64,000 nucleotides of DNA, taken from positions 1-64,000 of the forward strand of contig URBN01000009.1 of the NCBI GenBank assembly GCA_900546145.1, read 5' to 3'. Below the pieces are notes generated by a model that had not been told where the DNA came from, made no database searches, and worked only from the letters and a program-made list of their open reading frames with translations. Shown one piece after another: positions 43,618 through 51,420 of the stretch; the first letter of the stretch is position 1, and every line of letters begins with the position of its first letter. The position numbers and the translations under genes are program-made. Source of the stretch: an uncultured Desulfovibrio sp. GTDB lineage: Bacteria; Desulfobacterota; Desulfovibrionia; Desulfovibrionales; Desulfovibrionaceae.

Positions 43618-45216
43618 ATGAAAGAACCTAAGAAACTTACTGATATCTCCACTGTCGAAGGACAGATGATCGAATACGATCTCAACGATATTCCGGATCT
43701 GCCCCTTGATGTCGCCAAACTTCCCTTCAAGAAATATTCCGAGAAGGAACTGGCCGACACCTGCCTCGACACGCTCGACGGCGTTTCCGTCCTGAACATT
43801 CCCCGTCCCAAGACTCCGGCCGAGGAAGAGGAACTCGTCAACAAGTTCCTTTCCGGTCTGCGCAAGCTCTTCGACAAGGAAGACAACTGGCTTTTCTGCA
43901 ACATGCTCGAAGCCGACATGGACTGCTGCGCCCAGTGCAACTCCTGCTCCGCCGCCTGCCATCTCTATGAGATGAGCGGCAAGAACGAGATGTACCGCCC
44001 CAACTTCCGTTCGGAAATCCTGCGCCGCATCTACCACCAGTACATCAAGAAGGAACCCCTCGCCAAATGGCGTTACGGTGACTTCCCGCTGAACTGGAAG
44101 ACCGTCGTCCGCCTGGGTGAGCTGGCCTACCGCTGCAACCTGTGCCGCCGCTGCGCCCAGGTCTGCCCCATCGGCGTTGACAACGGCATGATCGCCCGCG
44201 AAATCCGCAAGATCTTCAGCCAGGAAATGGGCTTCGCTCCCAAGGAACTCCACGCCAAGGGCACCGAGCTGCAGATGCAGCGCGGCTCCTCTACCGGCAT
44301 GACTCCTGAGGTCGTCAAGGACAACGTCGAGTTCATCGACGAGGATTACAGCGAAATCACCGGCGTGGGCCTCGAGACGCCCTTTGACAAGAAGGGTGCC
44401 GATATCCTGCTCATCCACAACGCCGGCGAAATCATGGCCTGGCCTGAAAACGTCGCTGCCTTCACCACCATCTTCAATGCCGCCGGCCTCTCCTGGACCC
44501 TGTCCAGCAAGATGTGCGGCTACGATGGCGTCAACTACGGCGTCTTCTACGATGACACCCAGACCGCCCGTATCGCCCTCCAGCAGATGGCTGCGGCCAA
44601 GGAACTCGGCGTCAAGAAGATCGTCATCGGTGAATGCGGCCACGCCCACAAGGCTCTGACCGTCATCGCTGACCGCGCCGTGCCCTACGACCTGCAGGTT
44701 CCGCGTGAAAGCTGCTACGTGACCCTGAACGAGATCATCAAGTCCGGCAGGATCAAGCTCGATCCTTCGCGCAACAACTTCCCGGTTACGCTGCACGACC
44801 CGTGCAACGTTGTGCGCCTCATGGGCATCGTGGAGCCCCAGCGTGAAATCGTACGTGCCATCGCTCCCCAGTTCCGTGAAATGCCCTGCAACGGCGTTCA
44901 CAACTACTGCTGCGGCGGCGGCTCCGGCTTCGCCATCATGACCCGTAATAACATCAACGTCTGGCGTCAGGACATCTCCGGCCGCAAAAAGTTCTGGCAG
45001 ATCTCCGAAGCCTTCAAGGACTGCCTCGGACCCGAGACCAAGAAGTACATCTGCGCTCCCTGCTCCAACTGCAAGGGCCAGATCCGCGACATCCTGGAAG
45101 CCAACGACCTGTACTCCAAGAACAGCTTCGCCTACGGCGGCCTGGTCGAGCTTATTGTCAACTGCATGGTTGACGTGAAGCCCGGCTACATCAAGTGGGA
45201 AGGCGACGAGGAATAA
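43618..45216 (+). CDS. CCG-domain iron-sulfur protein (TmcB/DsrK/HdrD type)
   Basis: 532-residue cytoplasmic iron-sulfur protein. Two [4Fe-4S] motifs are seen: C104-x2-C107-x2-C110-x3-C114, and C173-x2-C176-x2-C179-x3-C183 (CNLCRRCAQVCP). The C-terminal half has the cysteine-rich CCG pattern: HDPCNVVRLMG, NYCCGGGSG and CAPCSNCKGQ. An earlier partial repeat (KMCGYDG, GECGHAHK) lacks the double Cys. This is the architecture of DsrK, TmcB and HdrD, which handle disulfide or thiol chemistry. ATG 43618 has better spacing from AGAGGG than a GTG three bases upstream. No cytochrome c or DsrJOP/TmcAD partner is adjacent. Confidence 0.85.
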   Translation: MKEPKKLTDISTVEGQMIEYDLNDIPDLPLDVAKLPFKKYSEKELADTCLDTLDGVSVLNIPRPKTPAEEEELVNKFLSGLRKLFDKEDNWLFCNMLEADMDCCAQCNSCSAACHLYEMSGKNEMYRPNFRSEILRRIYHQYIKKEPLAKWRYGDFPLNWKTVVRLGELAYRCNLCRRCAQVCPIGVDNGMIAREIRKIFSQEMGFAPKELHAKGTELQMQRGSSTGMTPEVVKDNVEFIDEDYSEITGVGLETPFDKKGADILLIHNAGEIMAWPENVAAFTTIFNAAGLSWTLSSKMCGYDGVNYGVFYDDTQTARIALQQMAAAKELGVKKIVIGECGHAHKALTVIADRAVPYDLQVPRESCYVTLNEIIKSGRIKLDPSRNNFPVTLHDPCNVVRLMGIVEPQREIVRAIAPQFREMPCNGVHNYCCGGGSGFAIMTRNNINVWRQDISGRKKFWQISEAFKDCLGPETKKYICAPCSNCKGQIRDILEANDLYSKNSFAYGGLVELIVNCMVDVKPGYIKWEGDEE

Positions 45217-45239
45217 TTCCTCTCTCTTCAGCTGAATTC

Positions 45240-45273
45240 AAAGGGCGTCCCCTCCGGGGTGACGCCCTTTTTT
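45240..45273 (+). terminator. Terminator after the iron-sulfur gene
   Basis: AAAGGGCGTC (45240-45249) pairs with GACGCCCTTT (45261-45270), enclosing CCCC/GGGG, with TTTTTT to 45273. It ends the two-gene electron-transfer operon. Confidence 0.92.
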
Positions 45274-45380
45274 ACGGCCCTCACCCGGCATCCGCACGCT
45301 CTAGGGCTCACTTGCGCAGGGGGCCGCTTGTCTCTAAAATCAGCCAGTTTCGAAACCTTTAGCAACCGGGTACACGGCAC

Positions 45381-46349
45381 ATGCAGCTTCCCCTGTGGTT
45401 TTCCCTGTGGCAGTCCCTCGACTCCCTTCTGGCCATCGCCCTGAACGCGGCCGAAGCCTTTCCTTTTCTCCTTTTCCTCTGTCTCTTTCTGTTCCGTTCA
45501 CGCAGAGCCCCCTTTCTGGCTGACTCGGGCCGCATTTTTCTGAAGCTCGGCCTCATCTGCGCTGTCATCGGCGCGGCCGACCTCCTTCTGCGCGGCCTCG
45601 TGGATCTGGAATTCCTGCCCGCGGCCCTCGACAAGCTCGAGCCTCTTCCCTTCGAACCTTTCTCCCTGCCGTGGCTCGGCACGACAACGACGCTCGCAGC
45701 CTGGATAGCAGGCATCGTACTTCTGTACCTCACGGGAAACAGCGCACGAACGCTCTTTCTCACCTCCGGCATGGGCACGGATGAGGACACAGCCAGAAGG
45801 CTCTCAAAAAAGGCCGGACTCCTTTCCATTGGCGCTCTTATCGCGTTCCTCTGCTTCTTCGCCTCCATTATCACGCGCAACTGGCCTTTTCTCGGACTGC
45901 CCGAGCAGATGACACAGCAGCGCGTGGCCGAAGTTCTGTTCGCCCACGCCTGGCGCATGACCTGCGGTTCGCTCATGCCGGCCGGCGCTCTGGCCATACT
46001 GGCCTTTTTCTTCTCCATCACGAACGGGACGTTCCGGAATGCTTCCGGCGATGAAAAGAAGCCCCCTCTTCTGGAGGACGAGGACGCCAGAACCCTGCGC
46101 ATGATTTGCGCGGCCGCCATCGCCGGCGGCGCCTTTCAGTTCCTTGACGCGGGTTTCGTGGCCTTCAGCTACTCTTCCGGACTGGGCGTCGGCATCAAAT
46201 CGTCACTTATGCGCTTCGGCCCCTTCTTCACGACCGGACTGTCCCTGGCCTGCTGGGTCTTCCTCTTCGCCCGACCGCGCCGGGACGCCTTCTTCCTGGC
46301 TCTCCTGCCTGTTCTTCTCATCCTTTTCAAGGCAGCCCTGCGCTTCTGA
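45381..46349 (+). CDS. Polytopic membrane protein of unknown function
   Basis: I do not recognise this 322-residue protein. It has roughly eight hydrophobic helices separated by short loops, including FPFLLFLCLFLF, LAAWIAGIVLLYL, LSIGALIAFLCFFASII and LALLPVLLILFKAALRF. The loop with EDTARRLSKK is charged. No Cys pairs, haem motif or transporter signature is evident. The frame is clean, GC-typical and has a signal-free hydrophobic start at ATG 45381. It stands alone between two transcription units, with no strong ribosome site. Confidence 0.7.
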   Translation: MQLPLWFSLWQSLDSLLAIALNAAEAFPFLLFLCLFLFRSRRAPFLADSGRIFLKLGLICAVIGAADLLLRGLVDLEFLPAALDKLEPLPFEPFSLPWLGTTTTLAAWIAGIVLLYLTGNSARTLFLTSGMGTDEDTARRLSKKAGLLSIGALIAFLCFFASIITRNWPFLGLPEQMTQQRVAEVLFAHAWRMTCGSLMPAGALAILAFFFSITNGTFRNASGDEKKPPLLEDEDARTLRMICAAAIAGGAFQFLDAGFVAFSYSSGLGVGIKSSLMRFGPFFTTGLSLACWVFLFARPRRDAFFLALLPVLLILFKAALRF

Positions 46350-46385
46350 GGACCGAACAGGCCGATTTCACGCCCATATCGCGTA

Positions 46386-46521
46386 TTGCCCATTGTGAGG
46401 CGCAATGCTATGAAATTCTTTCCCGCTGATGCGAATCCTTCGCATTTCGGGGAGGGGAACAGTTTTTTCGCTTCAAAAAGAGGAGGCGGAAAACCTGCTA
46501 AATTTCATAAAGAGGGTTTTC
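46386..46521 (+). promoter_or_regulatory. Structured leader of the CstA-family gene
   Basis: A promoter candidate is TTGCCC (46386-46391), 17 bases, TATGAA (46409-46414). Just downstream is a 7-bp inverted repeat ATGCGAA/TTCGCAT (46429-46435 and 46439-46445). A second hairpin, GAAAACC (46489-46495) with GGTTTTC (46515-46521), overlaps the Shine-Dalgarno AGAGGG, five bases before the ATG. GGA-containing stretches suggest possible CsrA-type control; that is inference. Confidence 0.4.
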
Positions 46522-46525
46522 TGTT

Positions 46526-47971
46526 ATGTCCGGTATCGCTTACTTTTTCTGCTGCCTGGGCCTGCTCATAGCAGGTTATGCAGTCTACGGGGTCGTCGCC
46601 GAAAAAATATTCGGCGTTGACCGCAGCCGTCCCACGCCAGTCATGTCCAAAGCTGACGGCATGGACTATGTGCCCATGCCCACCTGGAAACTCGTCCTCA
46701 TTCAGTTTCTGAACATCGCGGGCCTCGGCCCGGTGTTCGGTCCCATCGTCGGCGCGCTGTACGGCCCTGCTGCACTGCTCTGGGTTGTCTTCGGCTGCAT
46801 TTTCGCGGGGGCTGTGCACGACTTCTTCTCCGGCATGATGTCCCTGCGCTACGGCGGCGCATCCTATCCTGAAATCATCAGCCGCAACCTCGGCGAGGGC
46901 GTCCGCAAGTTCATGGTCGTCTTCACCCTGATTCTGCTGATCATGGTCGGCGCCGTCTTTACCTCCGGTCCCGCCGCGCTGCTGGCCTCCATTTCTCCGC
47001 TGCCTCTCATGGCCTGGTCCGCCATTATCTTCATTTACTACATCTGTGCCACGATTCTCCCCATCAACGTGCTCATCGGCCGCATCTATCCTTTCTTCGC
47101 GGCCCTGCTCATTTTCATGGCCGTCAGCCTGACCGTGGCTCTCTTTGCCGAGGGCTACCCGATCCTGCCCCATGTGACCATGGACAGCTTCTTCCACAGC
47201 ACGCATCCCCAGGGACTGGGCATCTGGCCCGGCCTCTTTATTGTTATCGCCTGCGGCGCCATTTCCGGCTTCCATGCTACGCAGTCGCCCATGATGGCAC
47301 GCTGTATGACCAATGAAGCCCAGGGCCGCAAGGTCTTCTACGGCTCCATGATCTGTGAAGGCGTGGTGGGCCTCGTGTGGGTCACCCTCGGCCTGTCCTT
47401 CTACGATTCCGCCCAAGCCCTCTTCGGGCCCGGCCCCAATGCCGTGCCTGCTGCCGTCATCGTGAAGAACATCTCCGTAACCCTGCTCGGCACCTTCGGC
47501 GGCATTCTGGCTATCCTCGGCGTTGTGGCCCTGCCCGTCTCCACTGGTGACACCGCTTTCCGCAGCTGCCGCATGATGCTCGCTGACACCTTCCATCTCG
47601 ACCAGGGCCCCATCAAGAACAGAATTCTGCTGGCCCTCCCGGTCTTCATCATCGGCATCGCCCTCACCTTTGTTGATTTCGGCGTGATCTGGCGCTACTT
47701 CGGCTGGGTCAACCAGACCATCGCCTGCGTCTGCCTGTGGGCCTGCTCGGTTTACCTCGCCCGCCGCAAGCGCTTCTACTGGATTACCGTGGCCCCCGCC
47801 ATGTTCATGACCGTTGTCTGCACGGCCTTCATCTGTCAGGCCAAGATCGGCCTGAACCTGCCGATCGATGTCTCCACCTGGATTGGCGTCGGCCTGGCCG
47901 TCATCTTCCTGCTTCTCTTCCTCTGGCGCGGGCACACCATGCCTGACGATGAGGTCGAGAGGAACGCCTAG
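46526..47971 (+). CDS. cstA: CstA-family peptide/pyruvate transporter
   Basis: Carbon-starvation family (CstA/BtsT) membrane transporter of 481 residues, the shorter form compared with the roughly 700-residue E. coli protein. Family sequence includes GYVVYG-like GYAVYGVVAEKIF, DGMDYVPMPTWKL, FLNIAGLGPVFGPIVGALYG, GAVHDFFSGMMSLR and the FHATQSPMMARC segment. About a dozen hydrophobic helices fill the rest. Known relatives take up pyruvate or peptides; the substrate here is not fixed. It is closed by a strong terminator. Confidence 0.9.
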   Translation: MSGIAYFFCCLGLLIAGYAVYGVVAEKIFGVDRSRPTPVMSKADGMDYVPMPTWKLVLIQFLNIAGLGPVFGPIVGALYGPAALLWVVFGCIFAGAVHDFFSGMMSLRYGGASYPEIISRNLGEGVRKFMVVFTLILLIMVGAVFTSGPAALLASISPLPLMAWSAIIFIYYICATILPINVLIGRIYPFFAALLIFMAVSLTVALFAEGYPILPHVTMDSFFHSTHPQGLGIWPGLFIVIACGAISGFHATQSPMMARCMTNEAQGRKVFYGSMICEGVVGLVWVTLGLSFYDSAQALFGPGPNAVPAAVIVKNISVTLLGTFGGILAILGVVALPVSTGDTAFRSCRMMLADTFHLDQGPIKNRILLALPVFIIGIALTFVDFGVIWRYFGWVNQTIACVCLWACSVYLARRKRFYWITVAPAMFMTVVCTAFICQAKIGLNLPIDVSTWIGVGLAVIFLLLFLWRGHTMPDDEVERNA

Positions 47972-47991
47972 TCTTTCATCTCCTCTGTAAC

Positions 47992-48023
47992 AAAAGGCCC
48001 CCGGAGATCCGGGGGCCTTTTTT
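47992..48023 (+). terminator. Terminator after cstA
   Basis: 13-bp stem (AAAAGGCCCCCGG with CCGGGGGCCTTTT), loop AGAT and a T tract through 48023. Confidence 0.92.
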
Positions 48024-48060
48024 GTTTTCCCGGCGCCCGCAGGAATGACGCCGTAAACGG

Positions 48061-48095
48061 AAAGGGCCTCCCCCGGTTCTGTCCGGAAGAGGCCC
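48061..48095 (-). terminator. Terminator after ilvA (minus strand)
   Basis: GGGCCTC (48064-48070) pairs with GAGGCCC (48089-48095), with a short TTT tract on the minus strand. It lies 28 bases beyond the ilvA stop. Confidence 0.6.
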
Positions 48096-48122
48096 CTGCT
48101 GTCAGGTGAAAGGAAAAAACGC

Positions 48123-49664
48123 TTACTTGTTCTTTCCGTGATAGCCGAGGAAGAGACGGTAGGCGTCGTTATCGGTTTCCTCAATGTACGGATAGCCCAT
48201 AGCCGCAACACGATCCAGGTATTCCTGGAAAGCGTCGTTCTGGGACTGCGGCACGTCGAAGCCCACAAGCACGCGGCCGAAGTCGGCGCCATGATAGCGG
48301 TACTGGAACAGCGTGATGCTGAACTGGACATGCATGGCGTCCACGAAGTTCAGCAGGGCGCCGGGACGCTCCGGGAACTCAAAACGGAAGACGCGCTCAT
48401 TGACGATCTGGGGAGCATTGCCGCCCACGAGATGGCGGATATGCAGTTTGGCCAGTTCGTTGTCACTCATGTCGGAGACACCAAAGCCGTCTTTTTCAAG
48501 CCCCTCGATGATCTTGGCCACGTCGTCCTTGCCGCGGATGCGCAGACCGACCAGAATATGGGCCTGTTCGGGATCGGCGAAACGGGAGCAGATTTCGGTG
48601 ATGCTCCTCTTGCCGATGCTCTTCACAAAATCACAGAAAGCACCGACTTTCTCGGGCACATCCACGCACAGCAGCGCTTCGCGGTCGGAACCGATTTCAG
48701 CGCGGTCGGCCACGTAGCCCAGACGGTCGAAATTCATGTTGGCGCCGCTGACAATGGCGCAGAGGGTCTTGTCATGCAGGTCATTGGCCTCGGCATAGGC
48801 CTTCAGGCCGGCCAGAGAAAGCGCGCCGGCCGGTTCGGCCACCACGCGGGTATCCTCGAAGATATCCTTGATGGCGCCGCAGATGGCATCCGTGTCCACG
48901 AGAACGATGTCATCGAGACATTCGCGGCAGAGCTCGAAGCACTTGTCGCCGACGCGCTTGACGGCGACGCCGTCGGCGAAGAGGCCCACTTCCTTCATTT
49001 CCACCGGACGTCCGGCGGCGATGGAGCGGCGCATGTCATCCGAGTCGACAGGCTCGACACCGATGACCTTCACTTCGGGGCGCAGCTGCTTGATATACAC
49101 GGCAACACCGGCGGCAAGTCCGCCGCCGCCAATGGGCACGAAGACAGCGTCAAGGGGACCGGGATTCTGGCGCAGAATTTCCATGCCGATCGTTCCCTGC
49201 CCGGCAATGACGTCCTCGTCATCGAAGGGCGGAATAAACACAGCGCCAGTTTCCTCAATCAGCTCTCTCGTCTTCTTCATGCAGTCGCTGAAGGATTCAC
49301 CGGAAAGGACAACCTGACCGCCGAGACGGCGCACAGCGGAGACCTTGATGGCCGGGCTCGTCTCGGGCATCACAATGGTCGCCTCACAGCCGAGCTTCGC
49401 GGCGGAAAGAGCCACGCCCTGGGCGTGGTTGCCGGCAGAGGCGGCAATGACGCCGCGGCTCAGTTCCTCGCGGGAAAGCTGCACCATCTTGTTGTAGGCG
49501 CCGCGAATCTTGAAGGAGAAAACGGGCTGGGTGTCTTCGCGCTTGAGCAGAACCTTGTTGCCCAGACGCCTGGAGAGCGTGACGGCCGGTTCGAGGGCCG
49601 TCTCCACAGCCACGTCATAGACGCGGCTGAGCAGGATGCGTTTAAGATAATCATTGGTCGGCAT
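48123..49664 (-). CDS. ilvA: Threonine ammonia-lyase (biosynthetic)
   Basis: PLP enzyme that deaminates threonine to 2-oxobutanoate, the first committed step to isoleucine. The 513 residues include the PLP lysine K52 (FSFKIRGAYNK), AASAGNHAQGVA, the glycine-rich PIGGGGLAAG and a C-terminal regulatory part. That part has two ACT-like segments (LLCVDVPEKVGAFCDFV and FRFEFPERPGALLNFV), the pattern of the isoleucine-inhibited enzyme. An AAAGAGG ribosome site precedes ATG 49664. A terminator-like hairpin directly upstream suggests attenuation. Confidence 0.95.
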   Translation of the reverse strand: MPTNDYLKRILLSRVYDVAVETALEPAVTLSRRLGNKVLLKREDTQPVFSFKIRGAYNKMVQLSREELSRGVIAASAGNHAQGVALSAAKLGCEATIVMPETSPAIKVSAVRRLGGQVVLSGESFSDCMKKTRELIEETGAVFIPPFDDEDVIAGQGTIGMEILRQNPGPLDAVFVPIGGGGLAAGVAVYIKQLRPEVKVIGVEPVDSDDMRRSIAAGRPVEMKEVGLFADGVAVKRVGDKCFELCRECLDDIVLVDTDAICGAIKDIFEDTRVVAEPAGALSLAGLKAYAEANDLHDKTLCAIVSGANMNFDRLGYVADRAEIGSDREALLCVDVPEKVGAFCDFVKSIGKRSITEICSRFADPEQAHILVGLRIRGKDDVAKIIEGLEKDGFGVSDMSDNELAKLHIRHLVGGNAPQIVNERVFRFEFPERPGALLNFVDAMHVQFSITLFQYRYHGADFGRVLVGFDVPQSQNDAFQEYLDRVAAMGYPYIEETDNDAYRLFLGYHGKNK

Positions 49665-49680
49665 GGAAAAAAACCTCTTT

Positions 49681-49732
49681 AAAAATTAGGCAGAGCCAGC
49701 CGCCCTTGGCGGAATGACGTTGTGATCTGCCT
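49681..49732 (-). promoter_or_regulatory. Attenuator-like hairpin upstream of ilvA
   Basis: On the minus strand AGGCAGA (49732-49726) pairs with TCTGCCT (49694-49688), enclosing a CCGCC/GGCGG hairpin, and is followed by AATTTTT (49687-49681). The T tract ends only a few bases before the ilvA ribosome site. A terminator in this place cannot serve an upstream gene efficiently, so premature termination control of ilvA is the natural reading. No Ile/Val-rich leader peptide was found. Confidence 0.55.
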
Positions 49733-50060
49733 GAGTTCCTGCTTTTATGCCGTTTCTTCCGCTTTGTGAATGCCTGAAAAAGGCAGCATTCCGGGGAATC
49801 TGCAGCAAAAAGCTGAAGTATCACATGAAGAACACGGGAAACTAGCTGCCATTGGGGAGCCCGGAGGCCTAAAAGAAAGCGTTTTCGCCGTAGACGTATT
49901 TATTATATAGCTATTTTTATATATGCTTTATAAGTAATATTAGATATATTGATATAGTTTCACGGGTTTTCAGGCCGGTTGTCACCTGCCAGCTCCCCCT
50001 TTTCCCGGCAGAGGGGAAGACCGGCCGGTGTCCGGACAGTGTCCCGGCCATTTGCCGGCG
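49733..50060. other. AT-rich intergenic region between the glycosyltransferase and ilvA
   Basis: No gene seen. The part at 49890-49965 is strongly AT-rich with several TATAAT-like hexamers and is the likely site of the ilvA promoter on the minus strand. A specific -35/-10 pair cannot be chosen with confidence. The rest is mixed sequence without clear repeats. Confidence 0.4.
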
Positions 50061-51347
50061 CTATTTCAGAAACGTATCCCGCAGTTTCCTGGGCAGATAC
50101 GTGATTCCCCGGCCGATTCTGAAGGATCGGGAATTCACCAGCGCGCTGTTGACGGATATCAGAGTATCGCGCTCCGCCGCGAGGGATCTGTTTTCTTCAG
50201 CGTGTTTCTCATTCAGTCTGGTGATTTCTGTAATGTATTTCTCATTCAATTGCGTGATTTCGGAAGCGCATTTCTCATTTACTCGAGTGATTTCTTCAGC
50301 GTAACTTTCATTCATTCTGGTGATTTTTTCATTTTCAGCGGCCAGTACGGCGGAGTTACGCTGTAATTCATGTATTTTATCAAGCAGATCATGCTTCAAA
50401 TCTTTTTCCATGATTTCACGCATTCTGTCATAGCTGCTGCTGTTATACCAGAATTCCTTATTCTGCGACGCGACTCCGAATTTTTTAAACCATGTGTTGC
50501 GCAGCGCATCATAGAGACTGCAGTAGCTGTCCCCGGTCAGCGTGTTCAGATGCCAGAGAGAAAAATTGAGAACGTAATTTATGAAGTCACGGCGAAATCT
50601 GTCGTACAGCCCTTTGTCCCGTAAAAACGTCTCAAGAGCCTCCAGCGCACACAGAAAATTGTCCCACGACTTTTCCCGTGAGTTTGATACGGAGTTTTTA
50701 TCCCCCGTCCTGTGATGCACAAGCACTTCATCAAGGACGGAAATTCGTTTCGCCATCAGCACGGCCGCGCAGACAAAAAACAGGTCTTCAGTTGATCTGA
50801 GTTCCTGAAAACGCAGATTCACCTCATCCAGAAATTTTTTGCGGTACAGCTTGTCCCAGGGCCACCAGACAAACACCTCAAAGAAATTTTCCCTGATATC
50901 GGTACTCGCGATAACAGGCTGAGAAGGCAGATACTCCCGGCGCACGGACCAGGACACATCCGAGACCTTCCCTGTCACGCAGTCGAACAGATCTGCGCGG
51001 CACACGAGGACATCCAAATTGTCCGCTTCAGCCCGGGAATGCATTTTCTCCACCATCGAAGTCTCAAAAATATCATCGCAGTCCAGAAATAACAGATATT
51101 TTCCGCCCGCTGCGCCCATGCCGTAATTCCGCGCTGCCCCGGCGCCTCTGTTTTCCTGGTGAAACACTGTCACCCTTCTATCCGCGGCTTCATACTCCTT
51201 CAGTATCGCAGGGGAATCATCGCCGGAACCGTCGTCAACAAAGATGAACTCAATATCCCTGTACGACTGGTTCACAATACTATCCAGAGACTTACGCAGA
51301 TACGCAGCTGCGTTATATACCGGAACAATGATGGATATTTCTGCCAT
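50061..51347 (-). CDS. Family 2 glycosyltransferase with tandem-repeat coiled coil
   Basis: 428-residue GT-A glycosyltransferase. The N-terminal 120 residues have the GT2 core: ISIIVPVYNAAAYL, FIFVDDGSGDDSP, NRGAGAARNYG and the D-x-D-like LLFLDCDDIFE. The middle is mostly helical and unassigned. The C-terminus holds four consecutive 11-residue repeats (ITRMNESYAEE, ITRVNEKCASE, ITQLNEKYITE, ITRLNEKHAEE), predicted as a coiled coil, followed by a basic end. Base composition is visibly lower in GC than its neighbours, suggesting horizontal acquisition. It stands alone, with no polysaccharide cluster nearby; donor and acceptor are unknown. Confidence 0.88.
   Translation of the reverse strand: MAEISIIVPVYNAAAYLRKSLDSIVNQSYRDIEFIFVDDGSGDDSPAILKEYEAADRRVTVFHQENRGAGAARNYGMGAAGGKYLLFLDCDDIFETSMVEKMHSRAEADNLDVLVCRADLFDCVTGKVSDVSWSVRREYLPSQPVIASTDIRENFFEVFVWWPWDKLYRKKFLDEVNLRFQELRSTEDLFFVCAAVLMAKRISVLDEVLVHHRTGDKNSVSNSREKSWDNFLCALEALETFLRDKGLYDRFRRDFINYVLNFSLWHLNTLTGDSYCSLYDALRNTWFKKFGVASQNKEFWYNSSSYDRMREIMEKDLKHDLLDKIHELQRNSAVLAAENEKITRMNESYAEEITRVNEKCASEITQLNEKYITEITRLNEKHAEENRSLAAERDTLISVNSALVNSRSFRIGRGITYLPRKLRDTFLK
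50193..50324 (-). repeat. Four tandem 33-bp repeats inside the glycosyltransferase gene
   Basis: Units at 50193-50225, 50226-50258, 50259-50291 and 50292-50324 each encode 11 residues of the form I-T-R-x-N-E-K-x-x-x-E. The units differ at many bases but keep the frame and the conserved positions, as expected for an old duplication held by selection on a coiled coil. Eleven residues is the hendecad period. Confidence 0.85.
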
Positions 51348-51420
51348 AATTTACCCTGCGTCATCCCTGAATACCAGGCAGAGATACTGCCTGCGTTCAT
51401 TCCCTTATTGGACAGCTTCC

